A stretch of 64,000 nt of DNA from assembly GCA_019321725.1 (NCBI GenBank), contig CM033107.1, positions 947,001 to 1,011,000 of the forward strand, given 5' to 3'. A model generated the notes under the pieces. The model saw nothing but the letters and a program-made list of their open reading frames with translations, made no database searches and was not told where the DNA came from. This document shows, one piece after another, positions 1-10,959 of this stretch (positions are counted from its first letter, which is position 1; the number at the start of each line of letters is the position of its first letter). Both the position numbers and the translations under genes were made by a program. This stretch comes from Paulownia fortunei. Lineage: Eukaryota; Streptophyta; Magnoliopsida; Lamiales; Paulowniaceae.

Positions 1-218
1 GACAAAGTAGAAACCATGTGGAATCAAGTGCCATCCCACAGCAAAATTCTTCTTACAATAATAAAGAATAAGCAAATTTTCAGGAAAGTTCTCATTTAGT
101 AGAATTGAATATTATCCGACAAAGTCTTTCAATGAAGTTGATGATCAACATGTTCAAAATTAGGAGGAGGCTTTTTATCCATGCTCAAAACAGTAAACAA
201 AACCAATAAGAAATGTAC

Positions 219-3028
219 CATCTCCTTGTCAACTCTCTTCCATAATACTAGCATGTCTCTAGCCAGTCTCCTTGTCCGGATTGCAGCACCCCTCATCAAC
301 TTAAGGGATCTACTGACCTTCATTTTCACCTGGAAAAGAATGAAGATTGAAGCATTTTTCATGTTGTAAAGCTGAAGCACTAGAAAAGTGTGTCAAGCAA
401 AGATACAGGAAAACCACAAATGGCACAGAAATGTCTCCATTAGCACACACCTCTCTTTGACATGTTTCCGAGACCCTCTTGGCATCAGTTAATTGCTTTC
501 TGTGGAAGTTGGTGAAAATCCTGTGATGTTTTGGAATTTCTTTCCTTGCTATATTAACCCAATATTTACTAATCTTTTCCATTTCTTCTCTCTCAATGAC
601 GGAAGGGTCTTTCTTCACCTGTGGCTTTTTAGGTAAACTACGTTCAATAATCTGCACCACCACAAATTCACACCCACATGATTAAAAATCAGACCAATTA
701 TCCATGAATAAAGGTAGAGAAATAAATTTTTCTGACCTCGTATGTATCCCCTTTCTCCAAAACTTTCACATAATAAACCTGCAAAATACCACCTTCCGAC
801 AAAATAGATCGCCTAATCCCTCCAGCTGCCCCCTCTGGAATGCCATTAGATCGCAATGCAGCTTCACTTATTTTTAGGCAGAAGTTCTCAGCAGAGTTAT
901 TGGCGGGCTGGGCTTTCAATTTTGCCTGAAGAGATTCATACTGGGGCTTGAAGTCGCCCATCCCTGAACTGCTTCTCTGCTGAAATCTGCTATCAGAAGC
1001 CATCATTGCAGCTAATGATCCCAAGTCAAGGGTGCCCTTCAGGTAAAATTCCTCCACCCGGATATCTGACATATTTGGCAAATTCAGGGATGATGACAGC
1101 TTTTCATATGGAAGAGGGATTCTATACGTGATGCCATCCCCAATATCGAGAAAGGCAGGTTCAAGATTTGGTCTGCAAAATTTTGAAAAATGCACCAGAG
1201 AATGAGTATTACATCCAAATCAAAGTTCAAATATATCACTTGCATCATAACAAAATCCAAACTCTCTGCTAAATGATTTTAAGAAATACCAGATTCTAAA
1301 TAATTTAAGTTGCCACATGTCCTCTAGACAAAGTGAATCTTTATCTTCTTCATGTGATTTGTCCAACTAAATAGAAGGGGGGGAGCTTCTTCACTTCTCC
1401 TTCACAAATCTTGATAAAAAGCTTCACACGTATCTTCTTACTTTTTTCTATGGTACTTGAATTACATAACCATTGTAACGGGTGACTTTTGCTTATTATA
1501 ATAATAATGACCCCATGTACTTGTAGTGATTAACACGATTGTGACCTACCAAGCTAACCTTGTCTGGCATATGAATAGTAGCACAACGCTACTGTAATTA
1601 TCATCGCCAAAGATAGAGAGGTCACCACAAGATCAAGATTCTAAGCTTTTCTAAGTGACTTCCTAATCTCGCTGCCAATTCATATACAATACTCTCTAAC
1701 TTATAAAAAGAGGTATGATAATGCCTTAAATCATGTTAATCTGGCATTATATTGCCAATTGCGCTTATACTCTACCAGATATAATGTGAAATATGAACAA
1801 ACATAAAAACTACTAGGTGATAGACAAAATTATAACCATTAATAACTAGGAATTCTAATGCTCGGAAGTACAATGGAGTTAAAACCTACAAGTTTCTTAG
1901 AAGTTATGATATGTATTTACATCAATAATAAGAGCATTGCCTCTACATGGTGAAAATAAGGAGAAAGAAGCAAACCTGGCAGCACCATATTGCAGCCCAA
2001 AATCTGATTCAGGATAATTTCCCAATTTTTGGGAATTACTACTGTTGAGAAAATCCGAAGTTGATTCAAACTTGTGCAATCCTCCTCTGTTATCATTTGT
2101 TAGTTTCTGATCTTTCAGACCTACACTATTTTTCATTGCCGTTGTCCCAGTTCTTGTCGATGCAGGACTTTGAGAAGAATAATTCAGCCTCCTCTTGTAC
2201 TTCTGAATATGATCTCCAAGCATTGCTCGATATCGCTCCTCTGATATATATGGACTATAACTACCAGTTTCTTCCTCGTCACTGCTATAAGCACTGCGCC
2301 TCTTCTTCTTCGATCCCCTATCTGACATTATTCCATTCATATGCTCCCCTATGGCCCCCCCTAATCACAACAAAAACATCCAACATGCAATATACCAAAC
2401 GCCACAAATAAGTCCAAAATACATTCATTAACTTATATAACTAAAGAAAATTATGGTACTCCATGCATGTGCACGTGATTGACCAAGAACGTTTGAACTC
2501 GTGAAGTGATTGTACAAAATCGACTCCAAATTCAACACACACACACACACAAAAGAAAAAAAAGAAAAAAAAGAAAGTAACACGAACCAACAAAACATAA
2601 AATTTCTAGTAAACCAAAATGCCTACCTTGGCTACCTCTGCTCTCATCCTGACTACTATTTCCATAATAATCAAAATCTTCATCTTGTTTCGGCAGTTGA
2701 AAGTTCATCAAAGGCTAACAAAAAAACTCAAAATCAATACCACACATAACAAATTCAATTTATCAAAGAAAAACCAATCCAAATACCCAAGTCCAAATTA
2801 AAACAATCCCACATCAACATAACACTAAAATATCCAAAAAGACAAAATTTTCACACAAATTGATCACAAAGTTCCCCACTTCACATCAAACCAGATCGCC
2901 AAATAGAAATCTTACACGCCTCAATTGCAAAGAACAAAGAGACTCCCATTTAGAAGAGTAAAAACCCATGTTAAACGTACCTCAAGATTGAAGAGATTTG
3001 CATAAGAGTACTTCCTCTTGGGGTCCAT
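219..3028 (-). CDS. INO80: INO80 chromatin-remodelling ATPase, N-terminal part (partial)
   Basis: This is the N-terminal half of plant INO80, the Swi2/Snf2 ATPase of the nuclear INO80 complex, which slides nucleosomes and exchanges H2A.Z. Exons on the minus strand are 2981-3028, 2627-2714, 1976-2360, 737-1172, 451-651 and 219-329. All junctions are GT-AG and the frame stays open for 423 codons. The start MDPKRKYSYANLFNLE, then PLMNFQLPK and YYGNSSQDESRG, match the known plant N-terminus. Later blocks include FLDIGDGITYRIP, EEFYLKGTLDLGSLA, ILSEGGILQVYYVKVLEKGDTYE and IAKHHRIF-like KEIPKHHRIF. The last exon (SRSLKLMRGAAIRTRRLARDML) lies in the DBINO DNA-binding region. The helicase motifs are absent because the gene continues past the left edge. 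Exon 3 has two in-frame acceptors 12 bases apart. The identity is secure; the exact exon 3 acceptor is inferred. Confidence 0.94.
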
Positions 3029-3250
3029 AAGCTCTGTTACTGATAACACAGCGATAAAACCAGAATTCTACGACGGGCATTGGGGAGAAAAATATTTAAA
3101 GGAGAAGTTTTGAGGGTGGGGGCGGGAGTAAAAGAGGCGGTGGAGAAGATGTGAAGTGAACCCTAACCCTAGAGAGAGAGAGAGAAGTGTGACAGGGGAG
3201 AGAGATAAGGCGAAGAAGAGAAGGAGCGGGGACATAGGTGGAGTTGTGCA
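3029..3250 (-). promoter_or_regulatory. INO80 5' leader/promoter with telo-box and CT tract
   Basis: Just upstream of the INO80 start the minus strand carries a pyrimidine tract (seen as GA repeats at 3171-3184) next to two telomere-like units, CCCTAACCCTA on the plus strand at 3161-3171. Telo-boxes and CT-rich leaders are known in promoters and 5' UTRs of plant housekeeping genes. The transcription start is not determined. Confidence 0.5.
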
Positions 3251-5828
3251 TGGGTCTTTGCTAACGTGAGCCGGTGGGAAGGGCGTTGGTTAACGTGCGC
3301 GCCGCGCGCCTCACTACAGTGAGCCTTTTCTATGCTCTCTCTTCTGCTGAGCTTTTTTTTTCTCTGTTTCAGGAGTTTTGTGGTAATAATAATACATTTT
3401 TGGGCAGAGTATGATTGGAAAAGAAAAAAAAAATGCTACTCTTTTTTTATAAAATTTAAGAGTAAAGTAATATTGAAATTTCACATTGTTTGAATATTTA
3501 GACATGTATGAAAATGGTTAATGGTTCGATTGATACTATTCAAATACTTAAACGTTATTTTTTTAAAGAAAATAATTTTTCATAAAAAATTCTATAAAAT
3601 GATCCTATGAAAAACTTAATTTCATCTCTCCATAAAACAAGAATCAACACATGCAAGAAATATTTCATAACATGAAGAAAATAATGTAATTGCCATGCAT
3701 CAAAAGATGACTCAATTATGAAGGCAAAAAGTGCTTTTTTTTTTTTTTTTTGGAAGAATTTATTGGGTTGTGACTATGAACTCTTTTCACTTGTAGTTGA
3801 ATTTAGATATAAATGAGTCATATATTACGAAAAAAACATCAACCAAATTAAAAAAATTCAATTTTCGATAATATCTTGAATTTGCATTTTGTAAAATAGT
3901 GTTTAATTTTCATGAAAACATATAATGTTAGAGAAATTTGGAAAACAAGTGAAACGTGAGTATCAAATTGGAACCATATTTAATGTATTTTACTCAAAAT
4001 ATAGAAAAAAAGGTTAATGGGTCATTTCTGATGACTGATTTTATTCAAACACTGAAACAATACTTTTTAAAGAAAATAATTTTTCGTAAAAAACTACATA
4101 AATTAATCCTATAAAAAACGTTCTTTCATCTCCCCATGCAAGAACCAACAAATGCAAGAAATATGTCATAACATGAAGAAAATAATGTAATTTCCTTGCA
4201 TCAAAAGATGACTCAATTATGAAGCCCAAAAAGTATTTTTTTTTGGAAGAATATATTAAGTTGTAACTATGAACTATTTTCATTTGTAATTGAATTTAGA
4301 TATAAACGAGCCATATCTTACGAAAAAAACATCAACATCAATGAAGTTAAAAAAATTCATTTTTTGATAAGTATCTTGAATTTGCATTTTGTAAAATAGT
4401 GTTTAATTTTCATGAAGACATATAATGTTAATGAAATTTGGGAAACAAATAAAAACGTGATTATCAAATTGAAACCATATTTAACGTATTTTACTCAAAA
4501 CATAGAAAAAAAGGATTTATGATGTCTTATTCAATAAAATGTTTGAACTTTTGGGCTTGATAAACAATATATACTAAAGAAATACTCGATTATGTTGAGT
4601 GACTTAATAATTTATTCTTTAACAAAATGTTAAGGTTTTATTTTATAGAAAAATAAGAAGGAAAAATATATAGGGCTAAGGGCTTTGTTATTACAAGAGT
4701 CCATAGAGTTTTGGTGACTTCTACATTAGAATTGGCTGTTTCTTAGTAGTAAATTAGATATTTTTATATGAAGAAATTTATGTATTGATTGCTAGGATAC
4801 GGCTTTTTCATTAAGCACTGAAGAGCGCGAAGTGATTTTCACAAATATTATGCAGATGCTTTTAACATAATTAGAATTGAAAAAAAAATATAGAAACTTA
4901 AAGCTGATTGATGTTTTAATTCGCTTTATAGTTTTTTTTTTTTAATTTTAGGGTTAATTATTCACCAATTTATAGAAATTACTTATTTAATTTTTATAAC
5001 TATAAATACCTTATTAAAATTTGTTTATGTTTAATTGCATCTATAGTCTATTATTATATATTAAGAAGCTATTTGTTATAAATGGGTTTGGAGCGCCGCT
5101 GATTTTTTTAATTTTCAAACATGCCCGTCTCGTTTTTAATTTATTTATTTATTATTTTAATTTATATTTATTAATATATTATTATTTTTTAGAAAATTAT
5201 AACAATTTAACTTGAATTCGATGGACCCTGAATGAGTTCGAATCCGAATCTTTAAAAATCTTGACATGATGAATTTTCAATTTTAACAAATTTATCTTAA
5301 ATTCGCTCGTTGTCATCGTTAGTTAAGAACATAGATATAATAGTTGAAAATTCATTACACAAACAATGAGCAATTAGGAAGAAGGAATATTCAATCAAAC
5401 ACTCGACTCAATTATTTAAGAGAAAATAAACACTATAATTAACGGTAAATATTTAAAGAACCTTAATATTAACCACCACACATTTTGTGAAACTCAATAA
5501 TAAAACCTCAAATGTTAAGGTTTCAACAATTATTACTTGAACTTTATTTTATCTACATATGATTCAGTCATTCTTGTTTGAATAATAGAAGACAAATTGT
5601 TTTCTTTTTATTTTTTATTTTTTGAATTTATTTTTCAAAAATAAACATATAACATTAAAAAAATTTAATATGACGTAAATAACCAACAAAATTTTATATA
5701 AAATGAAATCTATATTAGAATTTGTCTCCAAAAAATGAATAAATCAAACATTACTTTCATTCCAAATTATTTTCTCAATACATCTTTCTTCAATCACTCA
5801 CAACACTAACAAAATATTGCCCAAAATT
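3251..5828. other. AT-rich intergenic spacer
   Basis: No convincing gene is seen between the INO80 promoter and the carbonic anhydrase stop codon. Open frames are short and low-complexity. The main structure is a tandem duplication of about 500 bases, listed separately; the remainder is A/T runs. Confidence 0.7.
3513..4515. repeat. Diverged tandem duplication, unit about 500 bp
   Basis: Two head-to-tail copies, about 3513-4010 and 4011-4515, share the same order of landmarks: AAAGAAAATAATTTTT, GCAAGAAATATNTCATAACA, CATCAAAAGATGACTCAATT, GAATTTAGATATAAA, TTTGCATTTTGTAAAATAGT and a closing TTTACTCAAAA run. Copies differ by many substitutions and small indels. No coding potential is apparent in either. 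Confidence 0.8.
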
Positions 5829-8745
5829 TCACAACGATCGGGGGCGATACTTGTATACGATTCTTCCATCCCAATTCTGAGTTGGCCTTGCATTGTCCTC
5901 AAAATCCTGCCATGGAATAGAATAAATCCGGCAATGTTTGGATTCATTATTATCCCAAAATATACATTACGTTTTTTAATATATATTTTTTCGATACATT
6001 ATCCCAAAACATCCAAATTAAAACAAAACGTACCATGATTTTCTATTTTTATGAGAAAATCGAAAAAAAAAAAAACACATACAAGGGACAAGTCTCGACC
6101 TAGGCCAACTTATAAGCACTGATAATATGAAATGCATCAGTGATCATGTGCAAGTCTAGTCGAAAACCATGTTCAACACAGTGTATTGTTAAAACATTTA
6201 GGTGATTGAAGAATTTATGTAAAAAAAATAGTATTGATGTCTTAATTATATTGCACTTACATCATGGACAGCATCCCTCAGTGCTGTTATTTGCTCCCTT
6301 GAGGCTGTCCTAACCTACAAAAGAAGGGCAATCTTTTCAGAATTCTTCAAAGAGTTGAAATGGCCTGGATCAAACAATCAGTGTTGATAAACCCACAAAC
6401 AACTGAGAACACCTGAAACCATGTCGTTAGATGTACTCACCTTCTTGAGCACAGTCCAAAGAACACCCTCTGTGCAGGGCGGAACTGTGAGAGAACCGAC
6501 GTATCTAAAATACTTTCTGCTTCCAAACTTGATATCCCATGGATTAACAACACCCAAATCAATTCCTTCTTCACTATCTGATTTCAGATTCGGTAAAAAC
6601 TGCGGGAGAGGAACACTTTAAATGGTTAGTACAACATGTGGATTATTACATAGTCCTAGAAGTTCCAAGTGAAGGCCAATTACAGACAAAGTCACAAGAA
6701 AATGATGGCATCAAGTCAATCTCATAAATGTTGAGAATAGAACAGAGAACCCTTGTGTAGTTAATTAAACTATAGAAATTTAGTGTCATGGAGTTTAGCT
6801 ATGCTCATAACTATGTCGATCACATTTTTGACTTAGTCGAATGGCTAAGAGATCAGGACAGAAAATCAAATCCCATTTTTCAAACTTCTCTTGATCAACT
6901 CAAGATATCAATACCACAGATAATTTTAAATGTATGTGCTTTCATACCTGTAATCTATTGAGTCTCAAGCTATAAACCAGACCACTCACCTTCTCAAGAA
7001 ATGTATCGGGACGTCCCAATTCATACAGGATACCGACGACAGCAATCTGTCCCTGGGAGTTGTTATGAACCATATGCAGCTCCATTTTGAGGCTGCAAAG
7101 AAAGTCCAAAAGAGCTTTAGTTAAAAAACGCAATCATGTACACGGCTTTGTTCTGATGAAAAAAGTTGTTCCATTCATATACAGCAGACACAAGACCTTC
7201 GTCCTTCCACCGTGTGTTCAGAAGGAGTATGCCAATGACATTGCACTAGTTTGTACTCGGTGCCATTTATGATAACACCCCCTGCGTCTCCTGTCCAGGC
7301 CACCTGATAAAAAAGAAAAAATTGCAATGTTTCTTCTATAAGGTAGCTATTCAAGATCGTTTTTCTTTGTTCGTTTGTAGCTCGGCTCGTTTACACCCCC
7401 TTACATGTTGCTATACACCAAACAGCGATCGATTAGTAATAACATGAAACATAGAAATGAAGTAAGATTATATAATCCTTGAGAGGGCAACAGCTGAAAG
7501 TGAAAGAAACAAAAGCAGAATTAAAGTATAGATAGTGCAATGAAGTGGGATGCATACCATAATATCATGTCCCCTGTTTCTGATCACAGCTGGAGCTGGT
7601 TTGTAGGTTCTTTTCAATTCCCCCAGTCTAGACAAGACCTCAACTTTGTCATCAAGAAGATCAATTGGAGACTGAAACTTTCCAGTTTCACAGGTTTGCC
7701 AGTTTGTGTTGAGGTTTCCCCAGTTTTCTGGTCCCTTTTTAGTTTCCCCCAAGTAGGAAAATGGATGCTCATTCTCTGTTATCATACCACATCACTCAGT
7801 CAGCTCTAAATTTTTCAAAATAATCAAGAATGAGATATTTCCTGTGCAGATATCATCCAGGCAAGGAGATGAATAGCAGCCTCACATAACAACATATAAA
7901 TTATGCATTATTCAGATCAAGGGGTCAATGCATTCTACATATTTATATATGCCTGCAAAAAAAAAAAAAAAAAGAATTGATTCTCTAAGCTGTTTTTATG
8001 TACATTCTGTGAAGAGCATTCACCATATATACTTAATAATCTCATGATCTTAAATCAAGAATGCAAAAAGAGATTTTAGCTGATTTGCAAGAAAGAGAAA
8101 AGAATGCAAGAAAAAGAAAAGATCATATGGAAAAATTCTACTAGAGTCATTTAATATTTAATATGTTTAGGATGCCTTCACATATACATGTAATTTTTTT
8201 TCTTTACTCGATTTTGTTATCTTTTTAACACGCCCCTCATAGGGTAGTACTTTTTAACTTTTTTTTTAATAAATAGTTGACAATGAGATTCAAATAAAAG
8301 ACGTTCTACTTAGTGTAATTATTGATAATTAAGTCGTTAGAAACGAGAGTTATTTTATATTTAATATTTATGACAACACATGAATCCAGTATTATAACTA
8401 GAAGGAAAGGAAAAAGAAAAACATTTTTGTGGAAAGAGAAAATTAATTAAGATTGATTTTGCTTAAGAATTGAAGGTCTGTAAGGGAGAAAATAGATAAA
8501 TTAGAAAATCATGCATATATTATATATATTCATTTGTCACATTATTGAACCTCCTCTCAAAAAATTATTTCAACATTTTCATGCATGCATACATACATAC
8601 ATAACATGATAACTTTATGCAAATTTTAGATAGATCAATTTGACATCTTACCCACTTCATTTTCACCAGCATTTATGACCATGAAAAGGGAGGCCAAAAG
8701 GAGACATATTGTCATGAAAAGAGTGGAAATGTGTATGCCGCCCAT
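5829..8745 (-). CDS. Alpha-type carbonic anhydrase, secretory
   Basis: Predicted to hydrate CO2 to bicarbonate reversibly. Exons: 8652-8745, 7558-7775, 7197-7303, 6990-7092, 6441-6599, 6261-6314 and 5829-5906, all GT-AG and in frame, giving 270 aa, the usual size for plant alpha-CAs. Residues 1-26 form a hydrophobic signal peptide ([21 protein letters not shown]). Family marks: GPENWG near 46, QSPIDL near 66, and zinc ligands His127 and His129 in QCHWH and His146 in ELHMVH. The proton-shuttle position is His101 (NRGHDIM), Glu133 and Glu144 are kept, and the threonine of SLTVPP (Thr212) matches Thr199 of human CA II. Cys60 and Cys216 can form the conserved disulfide. All catalytic residues are intact, so it is probably active. 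Family is secure; the exact subfamily (CA7 or nectarin-like) is not assigned. Confidence 0.93.
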
Positions 8746-10760
8746 GATTGTTCCAACGTCAAGGGCCACCGTGAATAAGTGTCTGGAGGTGGTGGCGCAG
8801 CAGGCGGCGGTGGGCTTCTTACTGTTTCTTTTGCCTGCTACAGAAAGAAGGTGCTAGCCATATACAGGTATGGAGAAAAATAATCAAAATCTTGCATGCA
8901 CGCCTGTATATCACAATAAATGATAAGAGAGATGGACTCCGAGTATTGTGGAGGACTAGACCAAAATAATTGTTTGGTCCGGGTGTGACGGATATTATTT
9001 TTTAGTATAAATTTTATTGCATATTTATATCGATTATTGTTATCTGTATGTATGTATGCATTCAATTGATCCCTTTCAACTATAATTATTTTATTTTTTT
9101 CTTGCGAATGTGATGATGTTTTTTCTCTAATCATAATTTTTTAACATTGCAATAATCAAATTAATAATTAAATTGATTTCTGCTACTGATTATCGATTTA
9201 ATCGTTGGTTCAGTCGATTTAATGAAAATTGACTATATTTTTTATCATATTATTTAAAATGATAATATACTAGATTATTTATTATGTATTAAGTTTTAAA
9301 GATAAAAAAAATAAATAATCAACTAAAAACACATCTAACAAAATTCAAAATTTAAATAAAATAAAATAACAAAATTGATTTTAATCGATTTTTTATCGAC
9401 CCGATTAATTCTTGACCGATTCAGCCTCATTTTAGTTTTTTATAGTTAATCGAATCGAACTAACCATCGATTTTCAATCGAACTGACCTCCAAAAATAGT
9501 GGACAATATATTTTATTTTATTACTTGAATTACTGAACAACAAATATCTATTTTTTCTCCATTTACATACAATTTTATGAGAATCTTTTTGTCTTTTTTG
9601 TCTTTTTTTTTTTTGTGTATTATGATGCCTAAAAGAAATATTGTGAAGAAAGATACATCACATTGAAATTTTTATTTCACTCGTACTAAGATTTATTTCT
9701 TCTTTTTGATGTAAACATTTAAAATTTAAAAACTTGATAAATGCATTTATATATGCATAATAGGTGGAAGCATTGCACATAAATTACTTTAATTTTCGAT
9801 GCAAAAAAAAAAAGAGGTAAAATAGTATTTTTTTTCCCACAAAGTCTCGTAGTATTTCATAACCCTTTTTCTTATTATAATTGTGGTTGCTTGAGAAAGT
9901 AGATAAAAAAAAAATCTACATAACAGACGATCTAACTATAAAAAGATTTACGAGCTAACCATAATTTTTTTTTTACTGCAAGACGTAAAAAGAATATCCT
10001 ACTTTTTTGTTTATTGGGAAAAAAATATTTAATGCTTAATTTTTTAATTGGGTCTCTTAAATGATTGAGTTAAATCTTTTATTTATCTGCGAAAAGTTAA
10101 AATTAATATTTAAATTTTTTGGACATGCAATAAAATAAAATAAAAAAATATAATTTCCCTTGAATCTTGATCGATTCATTCATTTTGGATAACATTGTAC
10201 ATAGTCTAATTTGTTTTTTTTTTTCTTTTTTTGAGTGAAGTAGACAAAACATTTTCAAAAATATATACTAAAAGCGATATTTTGTAAAATTATTTTAGCA
10301 GAATTAAATTTTCAAAATTGATATGGGTTACGGATTTAGTTTCAAGAATCAAATTTAAAAAAACAACATAAATCACATAAAAATCATAGGAGCAAAATCA
10401 ACCCCTTAGTAGATCCTATGATAATAGTTCTAATTTTTATAAAATCCGTCTTTAGTGTTTAAATATAAGGATTTAAGAGCTAAAATTTGTAAATATATAA
10501 AGACAATTCATAACACTTTATTAGATGATTTTGAATAACTATGAATTTTAAATATATTAACATTTTCAAAATTTTCCTCTTTTATTACAAAAAATTGATA
10601 TTAATCTAAAATTAATATTATTTAATATGTGCGCTTGAATGTATATCCATCAATTTTTAGTTGAAATCAATTTTAATTTGTCCTTTCAAGTCATTTAGCC
10701 CCACCCAATTCCTCCCCTAAAACCTGAGGGCCAAATGTGAAATATCAATAAATACGGCGT
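8746..10760. other. AT-rich spacer between divergent genes
   Basis: This holds the carbonic anhydrase upstream region and the eIF3e upstream region. It is dominated by A and T homopolymer runs and includes one repeat with inverted ends (about 9180-9490, listed separately). I see no gene. Confidence 0.65.
9180..9490. repeat. MITE-like AT-rich repeat with imperfect inverted ends
   Basis: The left end (about 9190-9222) reads ATCGATTTAATCGTTGGTTC followed by AGTCGATT. The right end (about 9440-9485), read in reverse complement, gives ATCGATGGTTAGTTCGATTC. The interior shares the block CATCTAACAAAA(T/C)TCAAAA and the following TTTAAATAA with a second copy near 27180-27420. Target duplications could not be defined. 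Confidence 0.5.
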
Positions 10761-10805
10761 TACTTTTGATATTATCCCAAACTCCCAGAAAAAAAGAAGC
10801 CCAGA

Positions 10806-10814
10806 AAACCCTAA
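10806..10814 (+). promoter_or_regulatory. Telo-box in eIF3e promoter/leader
   Basis: AAACCCTAA lies about 150 bases before the eIF3e start codon in a C-rich leader-like stretch. This element is typical of plant translation-apparatus genes (established knowledge); its activity here is inferred. Confidence 0.5.
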
Positions 10815-10959
10815 TACCCAAACCCCAATCCACTAGCAGTAACGTTCGTCCACCCATCGCGGGGCCATTCACCCAAACATCCACCACTAAACACAGCCTT
10901 GCCGCCGCCACAACCACCGCATCAATCAATTTCGCTGAAGGAAAAAAAGGGGCGAATCA

